Shown here: in pieces, positions 33,421 through 42,447 of the stretch
How the letters are laid out: every line of letters begins with the position of its first letter
Position numbering within the stretch: the first letter of the stretch is position 1
Assembly (NCBI RefSeq): GCF_002937115.1
Contig: NZ_NHRY01000080.1
Location: 1 to 64,000, forward strand
Length of the DNA stretch: 64,000 nucleotides
Direction of reading: 5' to 3'
Source: Rhodopila globiformis
GTDB lineage: Bacteria > Pseudomonadota > Alphaproteobacteria > Acetobacterales > Acetobacteraceae
Program-made: the position numbers and the translations under genes
The notes under the pieces: model-generated
Told to the model about the DNA's origin: nothing
What the model saw: the letters and a program-made list of their open reading frames with translations, nothing else
Database searches by the model: none

Positions 33421-34593
33421 ATGTTGAAAACGTGGAAGCAGGCACGGGTTGGCATTCTTTTGGCCGTAACGACGGCCCTGAGCCTCCCGATCGCCGCCCA
33501 GGCGCAGGATGACCAGGGGCCTTTGGGCTACCCGGTTGTCGGTCCCTATGTAAACGTGATGGGCGGCTTCAACATCAAGGCCAACCCATCTGTCAAGAAC
33601 CTGAGCACCAGCCTCCGCCCCCTGAGCAGCGGCCTCAGCACGCCCAATCTGAACTTTAGCACCAACATCGGTGGCGCCGGACTCGCCGGCCTGGGCTGGG
33701 GCTTCGGCAATGGCCTACGGGCAGAGGTTGAGTTCGATTATCGCGGCAACGGCATCAGCCGGATAAGCGGCCAGCCGCGCGGCTTCGGCGCCAGCACGCG
33801 GGCCGGCGGCTCCGAGCAGCTGTGGGGCCCGATGTTCAATGTCCTGTACGACTTCAACGGCCTGTCGCCGTTTGTGGTCCCCTATGTCGGCCTCGGCGCT
33901 GGCTACCAGCGGACGCATCTGTCGGACTTCCTTGCCATCGGCAGCAACGGCACGACCCTCGGCTCGAACGACACGCGGGCATCGTTTGCCGCGCAAGGCA
34001 TTGTAGGTGCGGCCTTCCCCATTCCATCGGTACCTGGCCTGTCTCTGATCGCGGATTACCGGATCCTGGGGCTGACCGGCACCAGGACCTTTAACGCGGC
34101 CCTCACCACCCCGACCGCCGGTGGCGGCAGAAGCTTCGTGCCTGGCACGATGCAACTGGGACACGAATACAATAATACGTTCATGTTCGGTGTCCGCTGG
34201 AACTTCGGCGTCACGCCGCCGCCGCCGCCGCCAGCCCCTGTCGCGGCCCCGGCTCCGGCGCCGGCCCGGTCGTACCTGGTCTTCTTCGATTGGGACAAGG
34301 CGACGCTGACCGATCGAGCCCGGCAGATCGTCAAGGAAGCGGCTGACAACTCCACCCATGTCCAGGTCACCCGGATCGAGGTCAACGGCTACACCGACAC
34401 GTCCGGCACGGCGAAATACAACATGGGCCTGTCGGTCCGGCGTGCGCAGGCGGTCGCCAACGAACTGGTCCGCGACGGCGTGCCGAAGGACGTGATCAGC
34501 ATCCAGGGCTTCGGCGAAACCCACCTGCTGGTGCCCACCGGTCCGGGTGTGCGTGAGCCGCAGAACCGGCGCGTGGAGATCATCATCCGCTGA
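33421..34593 (+). CDS. OmpA-family outer-membrane protein
   Basis: 390 residues. Signal peptide (KQARVGILLAVTTALSLPIA, cleavage AQAQ). An eight-stranded beta-barrel region spans about residues 30-280 (YVNVMGGFNIKANP, NGLRAEVEFDYRG, FVVPYVGLGAGYQRT, NNTFMFGVRWNFGV). A PPPPPPAPVAAPAPAPA linker follows, then an OmpA C-terminal peptidoglycan-binding domain (YLVFFDWDKATLTDRARQIV, VNGYTDTSGTAKYNMGLSVR, NRRVEIIIR). Forty-three bases before the MCE-type gene, so it may lead that operon. Barrel proteins of this type anchor the outer membrane to the wall. Confidence 0.92.
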   Translation: MLKTWKQARVGILLAVTTALSLPIAAQAQDDQGPLGYPVVGPYVNVMGGFNIKANPSVKNLSTSLRPLSSGLSTPNLNFSTNIGGAGLAGLGWGFGNGLRAEVEFDYRGNGISRISGQPRGFGASTRAGGSEQLWGPMFNVLYDFNGLSPFVVPYVGLGAGYQRTHLSDFLAIGSNGTTLGSNDTRASFAAQGIVGAAFPIPSVPGLSLIADYRILGLTGTRTFNAALTTPTAGGGRSFVPGTMQLGHEYNNTFMFGVRWNFGVTPPPPPPAPVAAPAPAPARSYLVFFDWDKATLTDRARQIVKEAADNSTHVQVTRIEVNGYTDTSGTAKYNMGLSVRRAQAVANELVRDGVPKDVISIQGFGETHLLVPTGPGVREPQNRRVEIIIR

Positions 34594-34636
34594 CCCCCGC
34601 AGGTTCGAGAGAGTGGAGCCAACCGGTGATGCGCCG

Positions 34637-36328
34637 ATGTCCATGAACCTCGAACCTGCCGCGCCGGCTCAGGCCAAACTGAGCCGGCGCAGCCGCATTC
34701 CGCTGATCTGGCTGATCCCCATCGTCACGCTGCTGATTGGCGCGTGGCTCGCGTGGGACACGTTCTCCAGGCGCGGGCCGACGATCACGATTACGTTCGA
34801 CAGTGGCGAAGGCCTGCAGGCGGGACAGTCCCATATCAAGCACAAGGACGTCGTGCTTGGCCTGGTGACGGATGTGCAGCTCAGCCCCGACGGCTCGCAC
34901 GTCACCGTCACAGCCGAGATGAACCGGCAGGCGATCCCGTTCCTGACCGATCAGACGCGCTTCTGGGTGGTCACGCCACGGCTGTTCGCCGGCCAGATCT
35001 CGGGGCTTGATACGCTGATTTCCGGAGCCTACATCGAACTGCTCCCTGGTCCTGAACACGGCCGGCTGGCCACGTCCTTCGCCGGGTTGGAGACGCCGCC
35101 GGTGCTGACCAGTAACGAGCCCGGGCGGACATTCCTGCTGCATGCCAGCAAGGTCGGCTCGGTCAGCGTCGGCTCGCCGGTGTTCTTCCGCGACCTGAAT
35201 GTCGGCACCGTGCTGGGCTGGGATGTCGGCCACATGGTCGAGCAGGTGACGATCCATGCTTTCGTGCGCGCGCCCTATGACAGTTACGTCCATGACGGCT
35301 CGCGCTTCTGGAACGCCTCGGGCGTGTCGGTGAAGCTGGGCGCGCAGGGCGTGCAGGTGGAAATGGAATCCGTCAAGGCGCTGCTGCTGGGCGGCGTGGC
35401 GTTCGACACGCCGAAGGAGGCGCTGGACACACCGGTCAGCGCGGAGAATCGCCCGTTTCCGCTCTATGCCGATCAGGAGGCGGCGCGCAACGCGTCGTTC
35501 CACCGGCAAGTGCCGGTGGTCAGCTACTTCCCCGGATCGGTGGCGGGGCTGACCATAGGCTCGCCGGTGACCTTCCAGGGCCAGCGGCTGGGCCAGGTGA
35601 CCGGCATCACCATGCAGTACGACCCGGTCGCCGACACTATCCGCATCCCGGTGCACTATGAAATTGAGCCCGAGCGGATCTCGGATGCCGCCACCGCCGC
35701 GAAGCGCGGGCCGCTGGAGAACGCCCGCTTCCTGGTTGATCACGGGCTGCGCGCGCAGATCAAGACTTCCAACCTGCTGACAGGCCAGAGCGAGATCGCG
35801 CTGGAGTTCTTCCCCGATGCGGCCAAGGCGACGATCGGTACCGAAGGCACCGTCATCGTCTTCCCCGCAGTCCGCGGGACTTTCGCCGACATCAGCCAGT
35901 CGGCGAGCGAAGTGCTGTCGCAGATCAACCAGATGCCGTTCCGCCAGATCGGCGACAACCTGAACAACCTGCTGGCCGGCGCCAATTCGATGACCAGCAG
36001 CCCGGAAACGAAGCAGACGCTGAAGGCGCTGGCGGTGACGATGACGGAGCTCGAATCCGTAGTGAAGCGGCTCGACACCGGCGTGACTCCGGCCTTGCAG
36101 AACCTGCCCGAGATGACCGCCAGCTTGCAGGCGGTCCTGGCGAACACCAACCGGCTGGTGGCATCGGCCAACACCGGCTATGGCGGCGACTCCGCCTTTC
36201 ACCGTGACGTCAACCGGCTGCTGAACCAGCTGAACGACACGATGCAGTCGCTGCGCTCGCTGGCCGACATGCTCAACCGCCATCCGGAGGCGCTGATCCG
36301 CGGCCGGACCAATACAGGATACCAATGA
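34637..36328 (+). CDS. pqiB: MCE-domain protein PqiB
   Basis: 563-residue inner-membrane-anchored periplasmic protein. One N-terminal helix (IPLIWLIPIVTLLIGAWLAW, about 23-42), then three MCE domains at about 47-95 (FDSGEGLQAGQSHIKHKDV), 161-215 (SVGSPVFFRDLNVGTVLGWD) and 296-345 (GLTIGSPVTFQGQRLGQVTG). A helical C-terminal part (about 430-555) would form the needle-like stack seen in PqiB. It probably moves lipids between membranes. A GTG eight codons upstream is an alternative start. Overlaps pqiC by four bases (ATGA). Confidence 0.93.
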   Translation: MSMNLEPAAPAQAKLSRRSRIPLIWLIPIVTLLIGAWLAWDTFSRRGPTITITFDSGEGLQAGQSHIKHKDVVLGLVTDVQLSPDGSHVTVTAEMNRQAIPFLTDQTRFWVVTPRLFAGQISGLDTLISGAYIELLPGPEHGRLATSFAGLETPPVLTSNEPGRTFLLHASKVGSVSVGSPVFFRDLNVGTVLGWDVGHMVEQVTIHAFVRAPYDSYVHDGSRFWNASGVSVKLGAQGVQVEMESVKALLLGGVAFDTPKEALDTPVSAENRPFPLYADQEAARNASFHRQVPVVSYFPGSVAGLTIGSPVTFQGQRLGQVTGITMQYDPVADTIRIPVHYEIEPERISDAATAAKRGPLENARFLVDHGLRAQIKTSNLLTGQSEIALEFFPDAAKATIGTEGTVIVFPAVRGTFADISQSASEVLSQINQMPFRQIGDNLNNLLAGANSMTSSPETKQTLKALAVTMTELESVVKRLDTGVTPALQNLPEMTASLQAVLANTNRLVASANTGYGGDSAFHRDVNRLLNQLNDTMQSLRSLADMLNRHPEALIRGRTNTGYQ

Positions 36329-36954
36329 TATCTCTGGACCGGCGCGCAATGATCGCGCTGACGACGGCGGGGGCCGCGCTGGCCGCCTGCTCGTCGCCCA
36401 ACCCGAGACTCTATACCTTGGCGCCGGCGCCCGGCGTGGTGCAGGGCCGGGGGCCGCATGTCGTGCTGCTGCACCAGGTCGCGATCGCCCGCTACCTGGA
36501 ACGGCCCGAGATCGTGCGGTCGTCGGAGCACTACCGGCTGGACGTCATGGCCAACGACACCTGGGGCGAGCCCCTGTCCGCCATGATCGGCCGCGTGCTG
36601 GCCGAGAATCTGTCACAGCGCCTGCCCGGCACCACCTTCGTGACGTCCGACAGCGCCATCTCGGCCAAGGAAAACGCCGCGGTCGGCGTGAACATCCTGC
36701 GCATGGACCTGGACGCCACCCGCACCCTGATCCTGGCCGCGCAGGCCTCGGTGACGTTCATCGAGCCCGAGCGCCCCGGCCTCATGCGCAGCCTGCGCAC
36801 CACGGTGCCGGTGCCGTCCGGTCGCATCGCCGAGGAGGTGCGGGCCATGAGCATCGCCCTGGGCCGCCTGGCCGACGAGATCGCCGTGATGCTGCACGAG
36901 CCGCCGCGCCCGCCGCCGCCGCGCCCGGCGCATCGGGCGCGGCACCGGCACTGA
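36325..36954 (+). CDS. pqiC: PqiC-type auxiliary lipoprotein (DUF330/ABC_trans_aux)
   Basis: 209-residue outer-membrane lipoprotein partner of PqiB. Signal peptide with lipobox LAAC (Cys near residue 22), followed by SSPNPRLYTLAPAP, the family start. Conserved blocks include LLHQVAIARYLERPEIV, DTWGEPLSAMIGRVLAENLS and GRLADEIAVML near the end, then a Pro/Arg/His tail. The ATG overlaps the pqiB stop codon, so translation is coupled. Confidence 0.92.
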   Translation: MISLDRRAMIALTTAGAALAACSSPNPRLYTLAPAPGVVQGRGPHVVLLHQVAIARYLERPEIVRSSEHYRLDVMANDTWGEPLSAMIGRVLAENLSQRLPGTTFVTSDSAISAKENAAVGVNILRMDLDATRTLILAAQASVTFIEPERPGLMRSLRTTVPVPSGRIAEEVRAMSIALGRLADEIAVMLHEPPRPPPPRPAHRARHRH

Positions 36955-36961
36955 CGCCGCC

Positions 36962-38293
36962 ATGGCCACCGCGCCAACCATCCTGGCCAGCCTGTTCGAG
37001 ACGACACCGATCGAGCAGGCGGTCACGCAGCCGCGGCTGCGCGCCTGCATCGACTGCGGCCAGTTCCAGGTCCTCCCGGCGATGGAGCCCGGCACGGTGG
37101 CGCGCTGCAACCGCTGCAATGCCGGGCTGCGCCGCGTCCGGCATGACCCGCTGGGGCGTGGTCTGGCGCTGAACCTGGCGGCGCTGGCGCTGCTGGTCAT
37201 CGCCTGCACCGCGACCCTGCTGACAGTCAGCACCTTCGGGATGTACCGCTCGGCCACCGTGCTGTCGGGCCCGCTGGGATTTGGCCATCATAATGTCTGG
37301 GCACTGGCCGCGGTGGTGGCGTTCATGTCGGCGCTGGCGCCGCTGCTGCGGCTGGGGCTGGTCACCTACGTGCTGCTCGGCCTGCGGATGCCGCAGCCGC
37401 CGCGGCACCTGCGCGACGCCTTCCGCATCGCCGAGAAGATCCGCCCCTGGGCGATGGTCGACGTCTATCTGCTGGGCGTGTTCGTCGCCTTCACCGAACT
37501 GCCGGACACGGTGCATGTCAACGTCGGCATTGGCGTCTATGCGCTGGTCTTGCTGATGCTGACCATCGTCGCCGCCGACTCCGTGCTGGACCGCCAGGCG
37601 GTGTGGGAGGCGATGGAGCGGCGCGGCCTGACCGACCTGCCGTCCGGGCGCGCGGTTCTGGCGGCGGTCACGCCACCGGCGGGGGCGCTGACCTGCGAGA
37701 CCTGCCGGCTGGTCTGCCGCCCCGCGGCCACGGGCGAGACGCACTGCCCGCGCTGCGGCTCCCGTGTCGAGGCGCGGAAGCCGGACAGCATCACCCGGAC
37801 CTGGGCGCTGGTCGTGACCTCGGCGATCCTGTATGTTCCCGCCAACCTCCTGCCGGTGCTGGCCTTCGTGGAGTTCGGCTCCGGCGCGCCGCACACCATC
37901 ATCGGCGGGGCGGAGGAACTGCTGGCCGGCGGCATGTGGCCGCTGGCGCTGCTGGTGTTCCTGGCCAGCATCGGCGTGCCGTGCCTGAAGCTGATCAGCC
38001 TGGTGCTGCTGCTGGTGACGACGCAGCTTGGGTCGTCGTGGCAGTTGCGCCAGCGGACGCTCCTGTATCGATTTGTCAGCACCATCGGCCGCTGGTCGAT
38101 GATCGACATTTTCATGGAGTCCGTGCTGATCGCGCTGGTGCAGTTCGGCTCGGTGGTGACAATTGATCCCGGGCGCGGGGCCGTGGCCTTCGCCGGCGTG
38201 GTGATCCTGACGATGTTCGCGGCCGAGGCTTTCGATCCACGGCTGATGTGGGATGCGGCGGCGCGCCGCCAGGGCCAGGCGGCATTGGAGTGA
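36962..38293 (+). CDS. pqiA: PqiA-type inner-membrane protein
   Basis: 443 residues with two PqiA repeats, each a zinc-ribbon-like Cys cluster followed by about four helices. First half: CIDCGQFQVLP and CNRCNAGLRR (about 30-60), then helices to about 210. Second half: CETCRLVCRP and CPRCGSRVEARKPDSITRTW (about 243-285), then VPANLLPVLAF and further helices. SIGVPCLKLISLVLL is the family loop motif. Gap of 7 bases to pqiC. The order B-C-A differs from the A-B-C order in Escherichia coli. Confidence 0.92.
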   Translation: MATAPTILASLFETTPIEQAVTQPRLRACIDCGQFQVLPAMEPGTVARCNRCNAGLRRVRHDPLGRGLALNLAALALLVIACTATLLTVSTFGMYRSATVLSGPLGFGHHNVWALAAVVAFMSALAPLLRLGLVTYVLLGLRMPQPPRHLRDAFRIAEKIRPWAMVDVYLLGVFVAFTELPDTVHVNVGIGVYALVLLMLTIVAADSVLDRQAVWEAMERRGLTDLPSGRAVLAAVTPPAGALTCETCRLVCRPAATGETHCPRCGSRVEARKPDSITRTWALVVTSAILYVPANLLPVLAFVEFGSGAPHTIIGGAEELLAGGMWPLALLVFLASIGVPCLKLISLVLLLVTTQLGSSWQLRQRTLLYRFVSTIGRWSMIDIFMESVLIALVQFGSVVTIDPGRGAVAFAGVVILTMFAAEAFDPRLMWDAAARRQGQAALE

Positions 38294-38297
38294 TGCA

Positions 38298-39440
38298 GTG
38301 GACAATCGGCTTCCCGGCAGCGGTGCGGATCCTCGCCCAGTGGTGGCGCCGATAGCGCGGCAGGCCGGGGCTGCCGCTCCGGACGGGGCCGGCATGGTGA
38401 CGCTGATCGAGCGCAGCATCGTGCTGCTGCTGGTCGTTGGCCTGCTGGTTGGCGTGGCGGCGGTGCTGCGTCCGTTCACCACCGCGATCCTGTTCGGCAC
38501 CACGCTGGCGATCGCCGCCTGGCGGCTGCGGCAGGCGCTCATTGCACGGGGGCTGCCGCGCGGGCTGGCGGCGGCGATCCTGCTGCTGCTGGCGCTGCTG
38601 GTCGTGGCCCTGCCTGTGCTTGCCGTGGCGCCGGCCATGACCAGCCAACTCGGAAGCGGCATCCAGCGCGTGCAGGCCTATTTCGCCACCGCGCCGGAAC
38701 GACCCGCGTGGTTCGCCGGCGTGCCGCTGCTGGGCGCCAGGCTGGCACGGGTCTGGGACGAGGTGGCCCGGGCCGGGGGGAACCTGCACGCCATGCTGGA
38801 GCCCTATTCCGGGACGCTGCAGCAGACCTTGCTGACGGCGGCGCAGGCGCTGGCCGACAGTGTGCTGCAGGTGGTGCTGTCCCTGGTGGTGGCGACCATG
38901 CTGTGGACGACGGGCGATCGGCTGGCCGAGGAACTGCGCGACATCTTCCGCCGCCTCGGCGGCGTGACCGCGGAAGCGACGCTGGATGCCGTCGCCGGCG
39001 CGGTGCGCGGCGTCGCGCTGGGCGTGATCGGGACGGCGATGATCCAGGCGGCGTTGCTGGCGTTCGGACTGGCCGTCGCCGGCGTGCCGGGGGCGGCGAC
39101 ACTCGGCTTCGTTGGCCTGCTGCTGGCGATCAGCCAGGTTGGCGGGCCGCTGCTGATCCTGATCTGGGGCGGGGCGGCGTGGTGGCTGTTCGGCCAGGAT
39201 CATGGCGGCTGGGGCGTGTTCATGATCGCCTGGGGCGTCCTGGTCAGCACGATCGACAATTTCCTCAAGCCGTGGCTGATTGGCCTGGGCGTTCACATGC
39301 CGATGTCGCTGACCATCCTGGGCGTGTTCGGCGGCTTCGTCGCCTTCGGCTTCCTGGGCCTGTTCATCGGGCCGGCCCTGCTTGCCGCCGCCCTGATCCT
39401 GCTGCGCTCGTGGCGGGCCAACGCGCCGCTGGCGGTGTGA
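38298..39440 (+). CDS. AI-2E/PerM-family membrane protein
   Basis: 380 residues starting at GTG 38298, with GGAG seven bases upstream, four bases after the pqiA stop. The N-terminus is soluble, then about eight helices: VTLIERSIVLLLVVGLLVGV (about 35), LAAAILLLLALLVVALPVLA (about 92), a periplasmic insert, and later GVALGVIGTAMIQAALLAFG, VGGPLLILIWGGAAWWLFGQ and LTILGVFGGFVAFGFLGLFI. No C-terminal soluble domain, unlike the other PerM-type protein in this window. Its place in the PqiBCA operon suggests a role in envelope transport. Confidence 0.88.
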   Translation: MDNRLPGSGADPRPVVAPIARQAGAAAPDGAGMVTLIERSIVLLLVVGLLVGVAAVLRPFTTAILFGTTLAIAAWRLRQALIARGLPRGLAAAILLLLALLVVALPVLAVAPAMTSQLGSGIQRVQAYFATAPERPAWFAGVPLLGARLARVWDEVARAGGNLHAMLEPYSGTLQQTLLTAAQALADSVLQVVLSLVVATMLWTTGDRLAEELRDIFRRLGGVTAEATLDAVAGAVRGVALGVIGTAMIQAALLAFGLAVAGVPGAATLGFVGLLLAISQVGGPLLILIWGGAAWWLFGQDHGGWGVFMIAWGVLVSTIDNFLKPWLIGLGVHMPMSLTILGVFGGFVAFGFLGLFIGPALLAAALILLRSWRANAPLAV

Positions 39441-39484
39441 CGGTTCCTTCCCCCGCTCTGTCATGGCCCGGCTTGTCCGCATCG

Positions 39485-39652
39485 GCGCCAACTTAGGCGA
39501 CCGGCGGCACGGCCGTTGCTACTCCGTCATGGTGGGCGAAGGCCCACCATCCACGCCTTCTGCCGATATCAGCACCGCGAGACGTGGATGGCGGCCCTGC
39601 GGCCGCCATGACGACGGGGCGGTGCACCACGTCCGGCCGCCTAAGTTAGCGG
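39485..39652. repeat. MITE-like repeat with inverted ends, copy B (168 bp)
   Basis: Second copy of the element at 3174-3340, same orientation: ends GCGCCAACTTAGGCG and CCGCCTAAGTTAGCGGC, core with CGTCATGGTGGGCGAAGGCC and GCGGCCGCCATGACGACGGG. Here the outer flanks (CCGCATC and GATGCGG) extend the inverted repeat. It lies in the 262-bp convergent gap between the PerM-type gene and the amidase. Confidence 0.85.
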
Positions 39653-39702
39653 CGATGCGGCTTGTCCGGGCGATGACGGTGAGGGCAAATGTCTGAGCTC
39701 CC

Positions 39703-41097
39703 CTACCCCAGGTCCGCCACCTCGAACGGCTGCGCCAGCTCGATCGCCCGCGCCGCCCGCAGCACCAGGTCGTCGCGGAACTGCGCCGCGGCGATCTGCA
39801 CCGCGTTCGGCAGCCCGTCCGCCCGCCGGCCCATCGGCACGGTGATCGCCGGCTGACGCGACAGGTTGAAGGTGAATGTCCACGGCGCCCAGGCGGTGGT
39901 CAATGCCCGCACTGGGTCCTGCGTCGGCGCGTCCGCCAGCGGCGGCCCGGCCGGCACGGTCGGGCAGAGCACCAGGTCGAAGCGCTGGTGCAGCCGCGCC
40001 ATCACGTGGCCGGTGGTGGCGCGCAGCGCCTCGGCGTCCATGAACTCCACCGCCGACATGCCGCCCATCGCGGCGGCGACCTCGCGGATGCCGGGATCGA
40101 GCAGGCTGGCGAGTTGCGACGGCAGCCCCGCCACCACCCGCGCCAGCGCCGCGGCCCAGGCCCGGGTGAAGGCCAGGCTGGTGTCCGGCAGATCCGCCTC
40201 GGCTGCCTCCACGTCGGCACCGGCGTCGGCCAGCAACTGCGCCGCCCGCTCCACCGCGGCGATGCCGTCGGCGTCGACCGGGGCGTCGAAGCCGGGCTTC
40301 GACAGCACGCCGACGGACAGGCCCGCGACGCCCGCGTCGATCCCGTCGAGCCAGTCGCAGGGCTCGTCCGGCAGGCAGAACGGGTCGCGCAGGTCATAGC
40401 GCGCCATGGCCGACAGCATCAGCGCCGCGTCGCGCACCGTGCGGGTCATCGGCCCGGCGCAGGAGACGGACGCGAAGGCGCTGGCCGGCCATTGCGGGAT
40501 ACGTCCGTATGTCGGCTTCAGTCCCACCAGCCCGCACCACGCCGCCGGGATGCGTACCGAGCCGCCGGCGTCGGTGCCGATGTGCAGCGGTCCGAATCCC
40601 GCCGCTGCGGCCGCGCCGGCGCCGGAGGACGAGCCGCCGGTGGTGTGGGCCGGGTTCCACGGATTGCGGGTGATGCCGTGCAGCGGGCAGTCGCCGGGTG
40701 ACTTCCAGCCGAACTCGGTGGTCGTGGTCTTGCCCAGGATCACCGCCCCCGCCGCCTTCAGCCCCGCCACCATCGGCGCATCGTCCGCCGCCGGCTCGGG
40801 CGAGGTGGTGCGGCTGCCGCGCCGCGTGGGGAAGCCGGCGAGGTCCACCAGGTCCTTCACCGTGCACGGCACACCGTCCAGGATGCCGATGGGCCGCCCT
40901 GCCCGCCAGCGCGCGGCGCTTTCCCCCGCCGCCTGCAGCGCGCCCGGGTTCATCACGGCGAAGGCGTTCAGCTGCGGGTTGAGCCGCGCCACCCGCTCGG
41001 TGACCGCCTGCAGCACGTCGACCGGCGTCAGGCGCCGGCGGGCAAAGGCGGCGAGCATGTCTTCGGCGCTGAAAAGGGCGGGGTCGGTGTCAGGCAT
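39703..41097 (-). CDS. Amidase (amidase-signature family)
   Basis: 464-residue cytoplasmic hydrolase of carboxamides. The Ser-cisSer-Lys triad is visible: Lys in CTVKDLVDLAGFPTRRGS (about 78) and the serines in NPAHTTGGSSSGAGAAAAAG (about 145-164), followed by the signature GTDAGGSVRIPAAWCGLVGL. The C-terminal LSRQPAITVPMGRRADGLPN is also typical. Substrate unknown; family members act on amides, amidated amino acids or allophanate. Divergent from a polysaccharide deacetylase gene across 69 bp. Confidence 0.92.
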   Translation of the reverse strand: MPDTDPALFSAEDMLAAFARRRLTPVDVLQAVTERVARLNPQLNAFAVMNPGALQAAGESAARWRAGRPIGILDGVPCTVKDLVDLAGFPTRRGSRTTSPEPAADDAPMVAGLKAAGAVILGKTTTTEFGWKSPGDCPLHGITRNPWNPAHTTGGSSSGAGAAAAAGFGPLHIGTDAGGSVRIPAAWCGLVGLKPTYGRIPQWPASAFASVSCAGPMTRTVRDAALMLSAMARYDLRDPFCLPDEPCDWLDGIDAGVAGLSVGVLSKPGFDAPVDADGIAAVERAAQLLADAGADVEAAEADLPDTSLAFTRAWAAALARVVAGLPSQLASLLDPGIREVAAAMGGMSAVEFMDAEALRATTGHVMARLHQRFDLVLCPTVPAGPPLADAPTQDPVRALTTAWAPWTFTFNLSRQPAITVPMGRRADGLPNAVQIAAAQFRDDLVLRAARAIELAQPFEVADLG

Positions 41098-41166
41098 GGG
41101 CAGAGGTTTTCCAATCCGTCGAATCGGATGCAGCATGGCGCCCACAGCGCAGGGAGGGAACCCCCA

Positions 41167-42069
41167 ATGAGCAATACCCCGCAGGAACCCTGGCAGTGGC
41201 CCGAGGTGGAATGGCGCCGGATCGTCGGCCGGGCGCGCGCCGGGCGCAGCCTGAAGCCGGCGGCGTGGCCCAACGGCGCCCGCTGCGCCGTGGCGATCAG
41301 CTTCGACGCCGATCATGAGACGATACCATTACGTGATAATGACCAAAGCCCGATGCGGATCAGCCAGGGCCAGTACGGCGCCCGGCAGGCCACGCCACGC
41401 ATCCGCCGCCTGCTGGAACGCGAGTCGATCCCGGCCAGCTTCTTCTATCCGGCCGTCTCTGCCCTGCTGCATCCCGGCGAGGTCCGCGCGCTGGCCGCCG
41501 ACGGCCACGAGATCGGCATCCACTCCTGGATCCACGAGGTCAACACCAGCCTGCCGCGCGAGGCGGAACGCGAGCTGACGCTGCGGGCGCGCGACACGCT
41601 GGCGCGGATCAGCGGCACCGAGCCGGTGGGGATGCGCACGGCGAGTTGGGATTTCTCGGTCAACACGCTGGACATCATCCGCGAAATGAAACTGCTGTAC
41701 GACAGCAGCCTGATGGCCGACGATGATCCATACGAGCTGGAAGACCAGGGCGAGCCCACCGGCATCGTCGAACTGCCGCCGGAATGGATTCGTGATGATG
41801 CAGTGTATTTCAATATGCTTCGCTTTTCCGGCCTGCGCCCCTACACCCCGCCCTCGGCAGTCGAGGAGATCTTTACTGCTGAATTCGACGGCGCCTGGGA
41901 GGAGGGCGGGCTGTTCCTGCTGACCATGCATCCGCACATCATCGGCCACCGTTCCCGCCTGCCGCTGCTCGATCGGCTGATCGGCCGCATGAAGGCAAAG
42001 GGCGGCTGCTGGTTCGCCACCCACGCGCAGGTGGCGGAATGGTGCAAGGCCAACCGCCCGGACGGCTGA
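41167..42069 (+). CDS. Polysaccharide deacetylase-family protein (NodB/PuuE type)
   Basis: 300-residue metal-dependent amidohydrolase of the NodB fold without signal peptide, so cytoplasmic. The metal-binding Asp is in AISFDADHE (about residue 46) and the His pair in DGHEIGIHSWIHEVNTS (about 115-131); RTASWDFSV (about 160) and LTMHPHIIGHRSR (about 258) supply the remaining motifs. AGGGAGG precedes the ATG. Cytoplasmic members with this make-up include allantoinase-like and cyclic-imide hydrolases, and the divergent amidase fits a nitrogen-compound breakdown role. The exact substrate is not readable. Confidence 0.88.
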   Translation: MSNTPQEPWQWPEVEWRRIVGRARAGRSLKPAAWPNGARCAVAISFDADHETIPLRDNDQSPMRISQGQYGARQATPRIRRLLERESIPASFFYPAVSALLHPGEVRALAADGHEIGIHSWIHEVNTSLPREAERELTLRARDTLARISGTEPVGMRTASWDFSVNTLDIIREMKLLYDSSLMADDDPYELEDQGEPTGIVELPPEWIRDDAVYFNMLRFSGLRPYTPPSAVEEIFTAEFDGAWEEGGLFLLTMHPHIIGHRSRLPLLDRLIGRMKAKGGCWFATHAQVAEWCKANRPDG

Positions 42070-42235
42070 CCGGCCGCTTCGGGCGGTCCTGGCCGCGGCG
42101 CCGGTGATACGGCCGGCGCGACCGGTTCACGGGGATTTGCGATGACAGGGCGGGCAAGCGCCTGCGCGCGAGCGGCCGCGCGGCTGTGGCGGAATCGCTA
42201 CTGACACGATACGTGACGGTGCCGGCCGGCGATTC

Positions 42236-42406
42236 GTTTTAGAATCCGGAGTATCAACGTTCTGCAAAATTATATCGGGAAATTATCAAAGATGTGATCG
42301 CGATTTTGTGAGATCCCTATTGCCGACTAACGAAAACGTGAGTTAAAAACTTCGTGTTTCCTCCCTGAACCTTGCCGCGGGAGGTTGGCTCCCGCGGCGC
42401 CTTTTT
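42236..42406 (+). ncRNA. Candidate small RNA ending in an intrinsic terminator
   Basis: A sharply AT-rich stretch (about 42236-42360) with no coding signal runs into a strong hairpin-plus-T terminator. Just before the hairpin is an unpaired-looking pyrimidine run, TTCGTGTTTCCTCCCTG, that could pair with ribosome-binding sites. This layout resembles alphaproteobacterial trans-acting small RNAs such as the MmgR/alpha-r8 type. The 5' end is not defined and the family link is inference. Confidence 0.45.
42374..42406 (+). terminator. Rho-independent terminator
   Basis: Perfect 10-bp stem GCCGCGGGAG / CTCCCGCGGC with a GTTGG loop, then GCC and TTTTT. It reads on the plus strand; on the minus strand there is no T-run after the stem. 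Confidence 0.85.
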
Positions 42407-42447
42407 CGGAAGGCGGCTCCTTCAGCGGAGGATCATGCCAGGATCGG

